Source: Terfezia claveryi
Lineage: Eukaryota > Ascomycota > Pezizomycetes > Pezizales > Pezizaceae
NCBI GenBank assembly: GCA_015179025.1
Contig: WHUX01000242.1
Span: forward strand, 1-64,000
DNA: 64,000 nucleotides
Reading direction: 5' to 3'
Shown piece after piece: positions 9,684 through 21,480 of the stretch (the first letter of the stretch is position 1; every line of letters begins with the position of its first letter). Both the position numbers and the translations under genes were made by a program. A model generated the notes under the pieces. The model was not told the origin of the DNA. It was given only the letters and a program-made list of their open reading frames with translations, and searched no databases.

Positions 9684-12152
9684 ATGAGGCCTACTGCATC
9701 CGAAGGATTCATGGGTGGGGGGAGGTCTAGGAAATCGTCCACAGCAGCCAGTACCGATTCCTTTGTTACGGCATCCATGAGTGGAAGTAGCGACCTTGGG
9801 GCGTCCGCTTCGTCTGTTGAAGAGCTTCACGGTCTCAGCGCTGCATCGATGACGTACTTCTTAGCAGATGAAGCAACCGTAAATGCCGCTGTATTGACAA
9901 GATCATCGGACAGCTTGGGCTCTGCAGGTGCATTCGGAGTGCATAGCTTGAGCAGTAGCGGATCAACAAGCAGTTGTGGAACAAAAAAGAATGGGACTGA
10001 GGGTAACGGTTTAGCAGAGCTGAGGGGACGCAGTGTAGCAGATGTAGGTAGGGTGGATGATGAGCAGGAGCAGGAGCATGAGGAGAAGCTTGGTGAAGAA
10101 GAATCCCATGACGGAGGTGTCCACGAGGTTCACCAAAGTCTTGAAACCGGCGTAAATAAAAGTGGATCTAGCAGTCCATCTTCTCGGGGAAAATCACGTC
10201 AAGTTTCATCTCCCAGCTCACCTTTCCTAGGGATACTCAAATCACCGGGGTCATGTGACGACTTCTCGGAAGCTGCCAGTCAGGCGGTAATTTCAGGGGG
10301 TGAGGATGAAGAATCCTTCTTAGGATCTCCCCCTCCTTCTTCAACGGCCTCGCCAGCTCCCAAGGTAAAGGAGAAGGGGAGAATGTCAAGTACCGACACA
10401 ATGGTTTCTCCGCCCCAGTTCATCATGCCTACAATTAAAATGCCCTCGCGGAGACCATTCACAACCAGAGGAAAGAGTGTTGGAAGAGTAAAGATCCTGG
10501 TTGCTGGCGACTCAGGTAACATGCCACTTTACAAGATAGCTATATCACAGAGTACTGACCTGACGTAATAGGAATTGGAAAATCGTCTCTAATTAAGGCT
10601 ATCGTTCAAAGTTGTGAGGATATCGTCCATGTCGATCCGGCGGCTGTAGAGATGTCTGCTGGGAATAGTGCCCGCACAGCCTCCATCGCGTCATCATATT
10701 ATACACTTTCTAGCAGAGCAGAGGGTGAGAGCACAAGGGGAATCACAGAGGTTTACGCAAGTACCAAACCATATCCTCACTGGTGGAGCGAGCATGAAGA
10801 TAGCAAGGTCTTGCGGAGAAGGAAGTCTAGTACAGCTGCTACTGAGACTGTCCTTGAAAGGAATATATGTTTTGTAGACACCCCTGGCTATGGATCGGGT
10901 ACTTCAGTATGTACCCTATATGAAGCCTTTGGAGAGGATGTGTTGACACTTTCCTTTAGTTTGCTGAGTGCGTTGAACCGGTGGTTCGATATGTGGAACA
11001 GCAGATGGAGAAGACAGCTGGTATCCTGAGAATGGGAGATGGTGACTTGCTGTCTTTACTTTCTGGTGCTGGGACTCCACAGGTGGATATTGTATTTTAT
11101 GTTATCTTACACAGTATGTTTGTCGGAATCATGTGTACTGGACCGCCCATATATTCCATACCAGACTGACGTATATAGGGCTCAAACCGGTCGATGTGGA
11201 GTACATACGGAGGCTCTCTCCGCTAACAAATGTTCTCCCTGTGATTGCAAAGGCGGACTCCCTCACTCAGCAGCAAATCAAAGCTTTGAAGGTGTCAGTT
11301 CTTTCGGACCTACGAGCGGCGGGAATCCGCCCTTTCCTATTTGGGAAGTCGTACGAGGATCCCATGGGTGGCTCGGGCACCTGTGCTCCCTTCGCAATTT
11401 CGTCGGCAGTGTCAAGTGATCAGGACAACATGGACGCAAGTGTCCTTATGTCACCGGATTACAATCCACCTTTAGTTGAGACGGAATTGGAAAATCTCAT
11501 TGCCCACGTTCTTGAACCGGAGAATATTGCGTGGTTGAAACATGCAGCGGCGAAAAAGTTTATCAATTGGAGTGGCAAAGATCACGGAACAGGAAATTTA
11601 TCATCGGCTTCTATAAACTCGCCTCAGCGATCTCTCTCCTCCTCTCTTGTGTTTTCCACATCCTCATCATTGATGCAACATTCACCACCTACATTTACTC
11701 TAGCAAGACTATCTGATCATACACAACGAGAGGAGAGGTTTGCTAAGGCTCGCCTGGCAAGGTGGGCCACTAACTTACAGCGCAGCTTACGGTCCGAGAG
11801 AGAAAGATATGAACGATTGGCCAAGGGAGAACGAGCCATATGGTTGACGGAGAGATTAAATGAGTGCATCAAGGATGGACAGCTTGTCCCAATGTCTTCG
11901 GCTTTGATCAAAGGGGCATCTATTGACCAAGATATTAAGCGAGGAAAGGCAAGGGCATCCGAGGAATGGGGTGGATTTTCCACGAATGATCCACTAGGTA
12001 TCCTAGAAAGCTTCCGGAAGCTAAGTAGAGGAACTGTCTATGTTGGATATGGCGGCGGGATGCTTGCGTTTATTGCCGCAATCTGGGCCTTGAGGAACTA
12101 TGGAATGTCTTTGGGAGAGTTCTCGGAATGGTTTGGGTTTCGAATGGGTTAA
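9684..12152 (+). CDS. Septin-like GTPase with C-terminal hydrophobic segment
   Basis: Exons are 9684-10515, 10572-10906, 10960-11113 and 11179-12152, giving 764 residues. A long Ser-rich, probably disordered N-terminus (about 270 residues) precedes a septin-type G domain. G1 is GDSGIGKSS (split by intron 1), G3 is DTPGYG, and G4 is the septin-type AKAD, with the septin-like block GLKPVDVEYIRRLSPLTN before it. After the G domain come a Ser-rich stretch and a basic, Arg-rich helix (about residues 590-660). Near the C-terminus is a hydrophobic segment (YGGGMLAFIAAIWALRNY) that could be a membrane or amphipathic anchor; ordinary septins lack this and end in a coiled coil. Septins assemble into cortical filaments, but whether this divergent member does so is unknown. 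Confidence 0.8.
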
Positions 12153-13135
12153 TGAATAATCGCAGGCTCTTTTACCATGTGCCTTACTTTTCTCTGTTCT
12201 AACTAACCATAGTTCATGAGTTATCCGACGGTCAGGAGTTTGAGGAATTATGCAGGTGTCGTTTGTTATTGCATTCTATTCGTTCATTCACTGTGACGAT
12301 TCTAACTTGTCACCACGGTGATCACTGGTTGGTTTCCTTTCTGTTATTTATGCATTCTTTATATTTATACACGCATTTATACATCCCCTCTCGGTCACAG
12401 TGCCTTTGATTATCTCTTTGCCTTTGTGCATACATGTATAGATAGCCTGAGAAGACAAAAGTTTGTGGTTTGAAGGAAACGTGAATCCCCTATTTTAATG
12501 AATTGGACAGTTTCTCTAGAAAGCACTCAATAGCCTCAATGCCACAATTCTTTTCTTTGTTCTTCCTTTTAGGCCTACTACCCAGAAGTGTATTGCCGAA
12601 TGTTATTGTAGTTTAGAGACAAACCCCGTAGAAATTTCTGCGGGCTTCCAGTTAAGGCCAGGCCAGAGCCTCATCGTGAGTCGTGCGCATGGATTGATAC
12701 CTCTAGTTACTTCGATGCTTCTTTGAGATTCTCTTCGGTTCGGTCTTGGCACACTCAAACTCCTGGTTCCTCGCCTTCAAAACCCCCCAACTTCCTCCAT
12801 CGTCGTCTTCTCATCAGCAATCCTCTCTCTCACAATCAGCCTTTGTACCTCGCATTGAATCTCTGTTTTTCAAAAGTCATTACCTCTTTATTACCACTGA
12901 GCACAAGCAGCGACAGAGTCCCAGTCGTTCAAGCTTACCTGCCACTCGACGAGAGCATTTCACTCAAAAGTCCTTGAATGTAGGTCACATCACCCTATGC
13001 TTTTCATGGTTCCCTATGTGTCGGTTTTTAAACCTCATTACTGCAATTCCCACGCATAGTGGGGAAAATGCCTTATCGATAATGCACCCCTCAATCCTGG
13101 TTCAAACTAACGTTGTTGATGTTAGAATACGTACA
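12153..13135. promoter_or_regulatory. Promoter and leader region of the Hsp90 gene
   Basis: This gene-free interval ends at the Hsp90 start codon. It contains heat-shock-element-like units (listed separately). The stretch from about 12740 to 12980 is C/T-rich like a fungal transcription start region, so the 5' leader is probably long and may hold an intron beginning near 12979 (GTAGGT). Confidence 0.45.
12630..12639. promoter_or_regulatory. Candidate heat shock element
   Basis: AGAAATTTCT contains the nGAAnnTTCn arrangement recognised by heat shock factor and lies about 500 bp upstream of the Hsp90 start codon. A TTC/GAG-rich stretch at 12715-12742 could add imperfect units. A functional element normally needs three or more units, so this is only a candidate. 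Confidence 0.35.
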
Positions 13136-15396
13136 ATGGCCGAGACATTCGAGTTCCAAGCTGAGATTTCCCAGCTTCTTTCCCTTATCATTAACACCGT
13201 CTATTCGAACAAAGAGAGTATGGAGTCATTAATATTTTGGATATACCTCATGCAATGCTAATGATTCTGTAGTCTTTCTCCGAGAATTGATCTCCAATGC
13301 CTCTGATGCTCTTGACAAGATCCGATATAACTCTCTCTCAGACCCATCAGTTCTTGACTCTGAGAAGGATCTCAAGATCTGTATCATCCCAGACAAGGCA
13401 AACAAGACTTTGACCATTCAGGATACTGGTATCGGTTTCACAAAGTCTGATTTGGTAAACAACCTTGGTACCATTGCCAGGTCAGGTACTAAGCAGTTCA
13501 TGGAAGCATTGTCTGCCGGTGCTGATATTTCTATGATTGGTACGTTTAATTCCTACAATGGCAACCTGCAGAATATTGGCTAAAGCGTATTGCTAGGTCA
13601 ATTCGGTGTTGGTTTCTACTCCGCTTACTTGGTTGCCGACAAGGTTGAGGTCATCACCAAGTCCAATGATGATGAGCAGTACATCTGGGAGTCCAGTGCT
13701 GGTGGAAGCTTTACTATTAAGCTTGACACTGAGAGCCCACGTCTCGGACGTGGTACCAAGATTGTTCTCCACATGAAGGAGGATCAACTTTCTTACCTTG
13801 AAGAGGCCAAGATTAAGGAGGTAGTCAAGAAGCACTCGTAAGTGGACCTATTCTGAAGCATGTTCTAGAATTTTATGCTTATTTTGAACCTACAGCGAGT
13901 TCATCTCTTACCCAATCTTCCTCCATGTCACCAAGGAAGTCGAGAAGGAAGTTCCAGATGAAGATGAAGAGGAGGTTAAGGAGGGTGAGGACAAGAAGCC
14001 CAAGATCGAGGAGGTTGATGAAGATGAGGACAAAAAGAAGAAGACCAAGAAGGTTAAGGAGGAGACTACCACCGAGGAAGAGCTTAACAAGACTAAGCCT
14101 ATCTGGACCAGAAACCCCAGTGAGATCACTAATGAGGAGTACGCTTCCTTCTACAAGTCTCTTTCGAATGATTGGGAAGACCACCTTGCTGTCAAGCACT
14201 TCTCCGTTGAGGGTCAACTTGAATTTCGTGCTATCCTCTTCGTTCCAAAACGTGCGCCGTTTGACCTTTTCGAGACTAAGAGGACCAAGAACAACATCAA
14301 ACTCTATGTACGCCGTGTCTTCATCACTGATGATTGCACTGACTTAATTCCTGAGTGGCTCGGATTCATCAAGGGTGTTGTTGACTCTGAGGATCTTCCT
14401 CTCAACTTGTCCCGTGAGACTCTTCAGCAAAACAAGATCATGAAGGTTATCAAGAAAAACATTGTCAGGAAGACCCTTGAGATGTTCAACGAAATCTCCG
14501 AGGACCGTGATCAATTCGAGAAGTTCTACTCTGCCTTCAGCAAGAACATTAAGCTTGGTATCCACGAGGATTCCCAGAACAGATCTGCTCTTGCTAAACT
14601 TCTCCGCTTCCACTCTACTAAATCTGGTGATGAGACCACCTCCCTTCAAGACTACGTCACTCGTATGCCTGAGCACCAGAAGCAGATGTACTACATCACT
14701 GGTGAATCCCTCAAGGCTGTTCAGTCTTCCCCATTCCTGGATGTTCTTAAGACCAAGGGCTTCGAGGTCCTCTTCTTGACCGACCCAATTGATGAGTATG
14801 CCATGACCCAGCTCAAGGAGTTCGACGGTAAGAAGCTTGTCGATATCACTAAGGATTTCGAACTAGAGGAAACCGAGGAGGAGAAGTCAAAGTACGCCGA
14901 GATCGAGAAGGAATACGAGTCATTGGTCAAGGCCTTGAAGGAGATCCTCGGTGACAAGGTTGAGAAGGTTGTTGTCTCCCACAAGCTTTCCAAGGATAGG
15001 CCTTCTGCCATTAGGACTGCTCAGTTCGGTTGGTCTGCCAATATGGAGCGTATCATGAAGTCTCAGGCTCTCCGTGACACCTCTATGAGCTCTTACATGG
15101 CTTCTAAGAAGACCCTCGAAATCTCCCCATCTTCTCCAATCATCAAGGCCTTGAAAAACAAAGTTGCTGATGAAGGAACCAGCCGTGCCGTCTCTGACCT
15201 CTGCACTCTCTTATTCGAGACTGCCCTTTTGTCTTCTGGATTCACTCTTGAGGATCCCAATGCTTTCGCTAAGCGCATCAACTCTCTCGTTGCTCTTGGT
15301 TTGGACATTGAAAATGTTGAGGAAGAGACAGTTTCTGCTACTGAGGCTCCGGCTGCTGCGGAGGCCACTGAGTCCGCTATGGAGGAGGTTGATTGA
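13136..15396 (+). CDS. HSP82: Cytosolic Hsp90 chaperone
   Basis: Exons are 13136-13217, 13273-13539, 13597-13837 and 13896-15396, giving 696 residues, normal for the family. The N-terminal ATPase domain shows [33 protein letters not shown] and [16 protein letters not shown] Glu/Lys-rich charged linker follows (about residues 210-260), then the middle domain ([17 protein letters not shown]) and the C-terminal dimerisation domain. It ends in MEEVD, the TPR co-chaperone docking motif that marks the cytosolic form. Hsp90 folds and activates client kinases and transcription factors with ATP. The ATG at 13136 gives the conserved start [15 protein letters not shown]. No damage is seen. Confidence 0.97.
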
Positions 15397-17037
15397 AATA
15401 TGTAATATTACCGTCTGTTTTTTTTTTTTCTTAGCCAAAATCTTTGTTTTGTGGACTGGCGTGAATGGAAATTTGGGTGGAAACGGGACAATTAGGGCAT
15501 TGCTTATGGTGGATTCTGGAATGACGATTGGGGAGTATAGGCAGAGATGGCGGGGTTAGATGTCATTACCACTTCTGAGATCTAACTTTCATCTTCTGGG
15601 CTGGTGTTACCCCTTTAATCTTCTCTTCGACATTGTTTGCTTTACGTATTTTTCTTTTCCTTTGTATAGGGTCATGGCATTTTTTCCTTTCTCATTACTC
15701 TCATCAATAAAGGATGACTCAGAGACTTCAAGCTGTTCGCCACACTATCTAACTATAACATCTAAAGTACAATAGTCTAGTTCATCCTGAAGCATTAAGG
15801 TGGTGCCCTGGCAAACCTAGCCTTGTACCCAGGTTAATATTTTTGTACATCTTTCCCCGATGGTGAGATTAGCAGCCCTGCTAGCGCCCATTCGATATAA
15901 GCATATGTATCTGTATGTGACTAAGCCAAAAAATGGCATAATAGGTGAATTTATGCTTAGAAAGAACCTTTTTGTATGTAAGGACCGTGAGATGTATGCT
16001 TATAACGAATATATGCTTATATCGGGTATGCTTATCGAGAGTTAACTGTAGCTGTCTAGTTGAAAAGGTAGAAAGTGCAGGAAGTCACTTTCTTTCATAG
16101 ACAATATATTTTGCAAGATAGGAGCTGATCCGGGGACTAGAGGGGAGAGTAGCGACTGATAGTGACTGAAAATAATGCCCGAGTTCTTCAAGGAATTTGA
16201 TTGCAGTAGTACCCGATATAATTGGAGGTGATGGTGGGTGGTCTGGTATACTGTATGTTCATTATATAGAAATTCAAGGTCGTTATTTAACCAAGCTAGA
16301 GAAGTAAGTAAGTCCGGCATCCATACATTCCTTCACATATGCTGACGTGTCAATTGTATGAGGTTCAACTGAGATTGTTGTCAAATCTTCATCATGTAGT
16401 TAGGTAGAAGGTAGTCATCTCAATATCCGCTGTAGTTGTATTAGGAGTTGGGAAGAACTAGCAATAATGAGATTTGAGTCGTTTTCCGAAGATCATCCAT
16501 CTGAGGATGGATACCTGCCTGTTACCTAACAATGAAAAATTTGTGCTTGCAGAATTCCCCCAATGCCACCTCTCCACCTTGAACCTGTCGAGCTTGACAA
16601 ATCTGCCTTTTTTCTAAGGCAGTAGTTACGCCCATATCGGCGGTGAGGAGGCATGTTGCAATATTATCGAGCTGAAGCAGAAAGAACACAAATTGACTAC
16701 ATCCTATCTTTCTTACTTCATACTTCCCCCTTTACCCTCTTGATGTACGTAACATCTCGTAATAGCGAATGCTGGCTATAACGGAGGAAATGGGTCGGAA
16801 TCTTGGTTTGCCTGTAGAGGGCACAACCATGCATGTGGTAGCATATCACAACCGTGATGCCGGCACTTATGCAGGTATGTATATTACAGTAATATAGATA
16901 CAAATACTGGCAAACTCCAGTCACGTCGCAATTTGGCATATTTTAAACCATGAACTTCAAATCATCGCCCCAGCTATTACTATTTTGTGCATTCTGATAA
17001 TACTCTGTACTGTGCCCCATTAAGTACTGCGCAATAC
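15397..17037. other. Gene-free interval with a 14-bp inverted repeat
   Basis: No gene is supported. After the Hsp90 3' UTR (poly-T run near 15418) the region holds several copies of TATGCTTA between 15950 and 16035, and a perfect inverted repeat described separately. Confidence 0.5.
15893..16024. repeat. Perfect 14-bp inverted repeat, 104-bp spacer
   Basis: CGATATAAGCATAT at 15893-15906 is exactly reversed and complemented as ATATGCTTATATCG at 16011-16024. The enclosed sequence carries further TATGCTTA copies. This could be a tiny MITE-like remnant, but no target duplication is evident. Confidence 0.4.
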
Positions 17038-17456
17038 CTATGCCTTCTTTTTTCCAGCAGCCACCGCAGCCTTTGCTCTAGCCTTCTTTCCACTCCGTAT
17101 CATGACAACACTCAAGAAAGATCCAACCACGGCGAGCCCCATCAAAATGAGGATAACTGGGATTCTGATAGCCCACACTCGGGGAGGGAATAGGTCGTGT
17201 AGGGGGTGACCGGCATCGACGAAGGGCTGTGGGAGGAATAAGGCATTAGTCTACGCACAAGTTGCAGGTGTGGGTTGGAATTGAGAGTTCTAACCATCAA
17301 AAGGGTCCAGATGGAGTAGTATAAAAAGACGGCAGTGGCAATGAGAAGCATGACCAGGCCTGCGAGTTTGTCCAGCTGTCGTGAGGATGGTAGGTTAGCT
17401 ACGGAGCCTACATATCCGCCTAGCTAGTCGCATCATTCACGGGAGGGACGCACCAT
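17038..17456 (-). CDS. DPM2: Dolichol phosphate-mannose synthase regulatory subunit Dpm2
   Basis: Exons on the minus strand are 17456-17454 (the start codon alone), 17375-17295 and 17226-17038, giving 90 residues, the usual Dpm2 size. The protein has two transmembrane segments: LAGLVMLLIATAVFLYYSIW and VWAIRIPVILILMGLAVVG, with the loop PFVDAGHPLHDLFPP between and a basic tail ending KKKA. Dpm2 sits in the ER membrane and stabilises the catalytic Dpm1, which makes dolichol-phosphate mannose for N-glycans, GPI anchors and O-mannosylation. The first intron (78 nt, GTGCGT...GACAG) follows the ATG directly. Upstream frames are closed, supporting this start. The gene is divergent from CWC22, with 438 bp between the start codons. 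Confidence 0.9.
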
Positions 17457-17894
17457 CGTAGGGTGGGTTTCTGGTGGATAGATGGGTGAGGAAGATCAGT
17501 TTATTCGGGGAAGTGGGCGGGGTGGGTTGATCATGAGCGACGTCGAAGAGAATTGGGGGGACGACCTGGAGCTTTCGGGAGTTTAGAATAAATTTGGGCC
17601 CTTTCCGCAAGCTGTCCCTTGCTGGTCGTTGGCAGGGAGTGGCCGTACGCGGTTCTAGAGTGTTCGTGGGCACTAGAAGTGATAAAGCTTGGCAGGTGGG
17701 TCAAAATCCCGCCACCCACCAACGCGACTGTAGAAGCTCGGGTTCAACCAAGCAACATCGACAAAGCCGGCAGATTCAGGTCAGGGCAGTGGATGACACT
17801 CTAATATCGGCATTTCGGAGGGATCGACCAACGTTGAAGGCTGCCGCTCGGAGTTGGCATTGCGGATTCCAAGCTCTCCCAAGTTTCTTAAATA

Positions 17895-20828
17895 TTGTTC
17901 TGGATCGCAAACATCCGCCCCAGCCCCCGTAACAATGAGTGCACCAACTATTCAGTCTGCCATCCGCATCCCCTCGCCCCTCCCCAGGCCCAATTATCCC
18001 CTTCATCAAAACGAAAGCGTTCCCCCGGTGATCGCTCTCCACCGCCCCGGCGATACCGCTCTCCCCCTCGAGGTCCTTCGCGTCCGCAACAGACCCTTCC
18101 CGATGTCGACCCACATAGAGCTTTTGAGCGTGAGCGGCAACTTGCAGAACGACTCCGGCAACAGGAGGAAGAAGCCAAGATAAAAGAAGAGGAGAAGAAG
18201 CCAGCTGATCCCAAGGCCGAGTATGAAAAGCTTATGGCGATGAGGTCTGGTGGGACGTACATTCCTCCTGCACGCCTCCGCGCGCTTCAGGCCCAGATCA
18301 CGGATAAAAAGAGTAAAGAATACCAGAGACTTGCATGGGATGCATTGAAGAAGTCAATCAATGGGCTGATAAATAAGGTCAATACCTCGAATATCAAACA
18401 TATTGTCCCAGAGTTATTTGGCGAGAACTTGATTAGGGGAAGGGGCCTGTATTGCAGAAGTATCATGAAGGCACAGGCGGCGTCCTTGCCGTTTACACCA
18501 ATTTATGCGGCTATGACTGCGATTGTCAACACGAAACTTCCCCAGGTAGGGGAGTTGTTACTCAACAGGCTTGTGGTACAGTTTAGGAAAGCATTTAAGA
18601 GGAATGATAAGGCTGTGTGTCTGAGCTCCACTATGTTCATTGCGCATCTGTGTAATCAGCAAGTGGCCAATGAGATCTTGGTCATAGAGATCCTCATGTT
18701 GCTGCTCAACAAACCGACCGATGATAGTGTGGAGATTGCGGTGGGGTTGATGAGGGAGGTCGGGGCGCATCTAGAGGAGATGGCTCCGAGAGCGAATAAT
18801 GCTGTCTTTGAGCAGTTCAGGACGATTCTGCATGAGGCAAGCATCGACAAGAGGATTCAGTATATGATTGAGGTGTTGTTTCAGGTGAGAAAGGATAAAT
18901 ATAAAGATAACCCAATCGTAAAGCCGGAGTTGGATTTGGTAGAAGAGGAGGATCAGATCACCCATCGGACTGAGCTTGATGACGAGATTGAGACCATGGA
19001 AGGGTTGAATGTGTTCAAATTTGATCCGGATTGGGAGGAACATGAAGAGCTTTACAAAAGGACGAAGGCGGAGATATTGGGAGAGGTGTCGGGGAGTGAG
19101 GATGTGAGTGGTGATGAAGACGAGGATGAGAGCAGCGATGAGGACGATGAGGAAAAGCAAGAGGAAAGGAAGTTGGAGATACAGGATCAATCAAATACGA
19201 ACTTGGTGAACTTGAGGAAGACAATCTATTTGACTATCATGTCTAGTATTGATTTCGAAGAGTGCTGTCATAAGCTTATGAAGGTCCGTTCCCCTTGCGA
19301 CAGCTCTAGCAAAATTAGGGCAGAAACTAATGTGCTTAATTAGATTACTCTACCAGAGGGCCTCGAGCATGAGTTATGTTCGATGGTTATCGAATGTTGT
19401 TCCCAGGAGAGAACTTATTCTAAATTCTACGGTCTTATAGGAGAGCGCTTCGCCAAAATTAACCGCTCCTGGACTGAGCTCTTTGAAAGGTCATTTGCGA
19501 CATACTACGACACCATTCATCGGTACGAAACAAACCGGCTCCGGAACATTGCTCGCTTCTTTGGCCATCTGTTCTCAACAGACGCACTAGGATGGCATGC
19601 CCTCAATGTCGTGCATCTGAATGAAGAGGAAACAACCAGTTCCAGCAGAATTTTTGTCAAGATCCTCTTCCAGGATTTGAGTGAAGCTATGGGCATGAAG
19701 AAGTTAGCCGAGAGGATGAAGGACCCATACCTCCAAGAGGCATACGCAGGGCTATTCCCCACGGACAACCCTAGAAATACCAGGTTCTCCATCAACTACT
19801 TCACTAGTATTGGTATGGGGAGTCTTACGGAGGGCATGCGTGAGTGGCTGCAGAACTTACCAAAACCTGCACCCATTGCACCACCTCCCGCAGCGGAGAG
19901 TGACGAGGAGAGTGTAAGCTCAAGGGGCAGCTATTCGAGTCGATCGTATAGCTCGAGGTCAAGGTCATATAGTCGATCTCAAACACCAGAGAGAAAGCGA
20001 GAAAGAAGCTATACAAGGTCTCCATCTAGACTGAGGTCACAATCACGAAGCGATTCAAGGCATTCGGGAAGCAGCTATGACACCTACTCTAGTCGATCAC
20101 GATCAAGGTCTCGATCTAGATCCCTCTCAAGTGATAGGAATAGGTCTCCAATTCGTACGAAGACTGATAAACGACCATTACCAGTTAAGGGCAAAGGGAA
20201 GCCGAATTCTCGCTCTCCTAGCCTACCTCCTCTTTCGAGACGAAGGTCTACAAGTGTCGATAGTCGACGGGGCCGTGGACGCGATCGCAGTATTAGCCGC
20301 AGCCAGAGCCGAAGCCGTACCCCTAGCCGAAGCAGGAGCCTTAGTCGTTCTCCGAGCCGAAGCAGGTCACCATCACCACGACCTCCCCCGGCCCGCACTA
20401 CGGGACGAAGGGGAAGATCTTACTCGAGAAGCATGTCCCATTCTAAATCGCCTTCTACTTCACGGTCACGTTCTCCACCTCCGCGGAAGTTAGCTGGCCG
20501 GAGGAGATATTCCCCATCGAGGACAAGGTCAAGATCTCCCCGTCCTGCTGTTAAGCGCGATGGGAAGATGAGACCTGTGTCGAGGTCAATGTCACCTATG
20601 GCAAAGAGAGGAAGGTATAACAGTAGAAGTAGGAGCAGGAGTAGAACCGCTAGCCGTGATCGTAGAGGAGGAAGAGGTAGGGCGGGACCTAGGGGGTTGA
20701 GGAGGGTGAGGGGAGTGAGGGGTGGTAGGAGTGCAAGCCCGCCGCCGAGGAGGGCGCAGATTGAGGTTAGGGAGAGGGATGTCAAGAAAGGAGGGGGGGG
20801 TAGGGCAAGGGCGGCGGATTTCTTATAA
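17895..20828 (+). CDS. CWC22: Pre-mRNA splicing factor Cwc22
   Basis: Exons are 17895-19283 and 19344-20828, giving 957 residues from the first in-frame ATG. The MIF4G domain (from YIPPARLRALQAQITDKKSK through KHIVPELFGENLIRGRGLYC) and the MA3 domain (RKTIYLTIMSSIDFEECCHK, then ITLPEGLEHELCSMVIECC) are as in Cwc22/nucampholin, separated by an acidic Glu/Asp stretch. The C-terminal third is an RS-rich domain (about 19920-20600) ending in an Arg-Gly tail. Cwc22 belongs to the activated spliceosome and positions eIF4A3 for exon-junction complex loading. The start is uncertain: the ATG at 17935 has a more natural context (MSAPTIQSA) but is in a different frame from the body, and no clean intron joins them. 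Confidence 0.9.
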
Positions 20829-21480
20829 AATGAGCAGGGGAACCTGCCCTGCACCATTTTTTTTCCATTTTCATTTTAAATATGCTGGAGGTGAGTTATG
20901 AAAGATCCATAATGAACATACATGTGTGAGACGGATCCGCAGAGGTGGCGAGGCGGAATATCCCGGTTCAGCGTTTTTTTGCAATTTAGAGCACGGAAGA
21001 AAGTGAAATGAAGCACCAGCGGTCACCATAGATTGACGATTTTCTGATCTTGAACACGAACAATTCATGGTAAAGGAAAAGGACAAGATAAATCGAGTTG
21101 TTATATAAATGCCCGCAATAAACAAATGTTGAAATTAAAATTCAAGCACAAGTACGAGCATCGATCCCCTAATATAATACAGTGGGTATATCAAAACCAC
21201 TCCCCGTTACCCACCACCACCAGCAACCGCATGATATTCCGCGGGCCAGCTTCCCGCGCAGGTGTTCGTAATGTGACTTAAATCTCGCTGGGTCTCAATA
21301 CACTCCCATCATTACTCTCTTGCAGACTACCATCCTCACGCCTTCCTCGTATTCAAGATCAACCTAAGCCCATTCCAAAAAATCTTTTAGCACCATGTCC
21401 ACAAACCCACGTAACTCCCTCCAACTCCAACCAAAGGGGGGAGAGGCTTTGTTTTTTTTTGACGGGGGCCACAAATTCAC
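20829..21480. other. Convergent 3' regions of CWC22 and the V-ATPase gene
   Basis: No gene is seen. The two flanking genes converge here, so the interval is mostly 3' UTR and terminator sequence. Confidence 0.5.
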
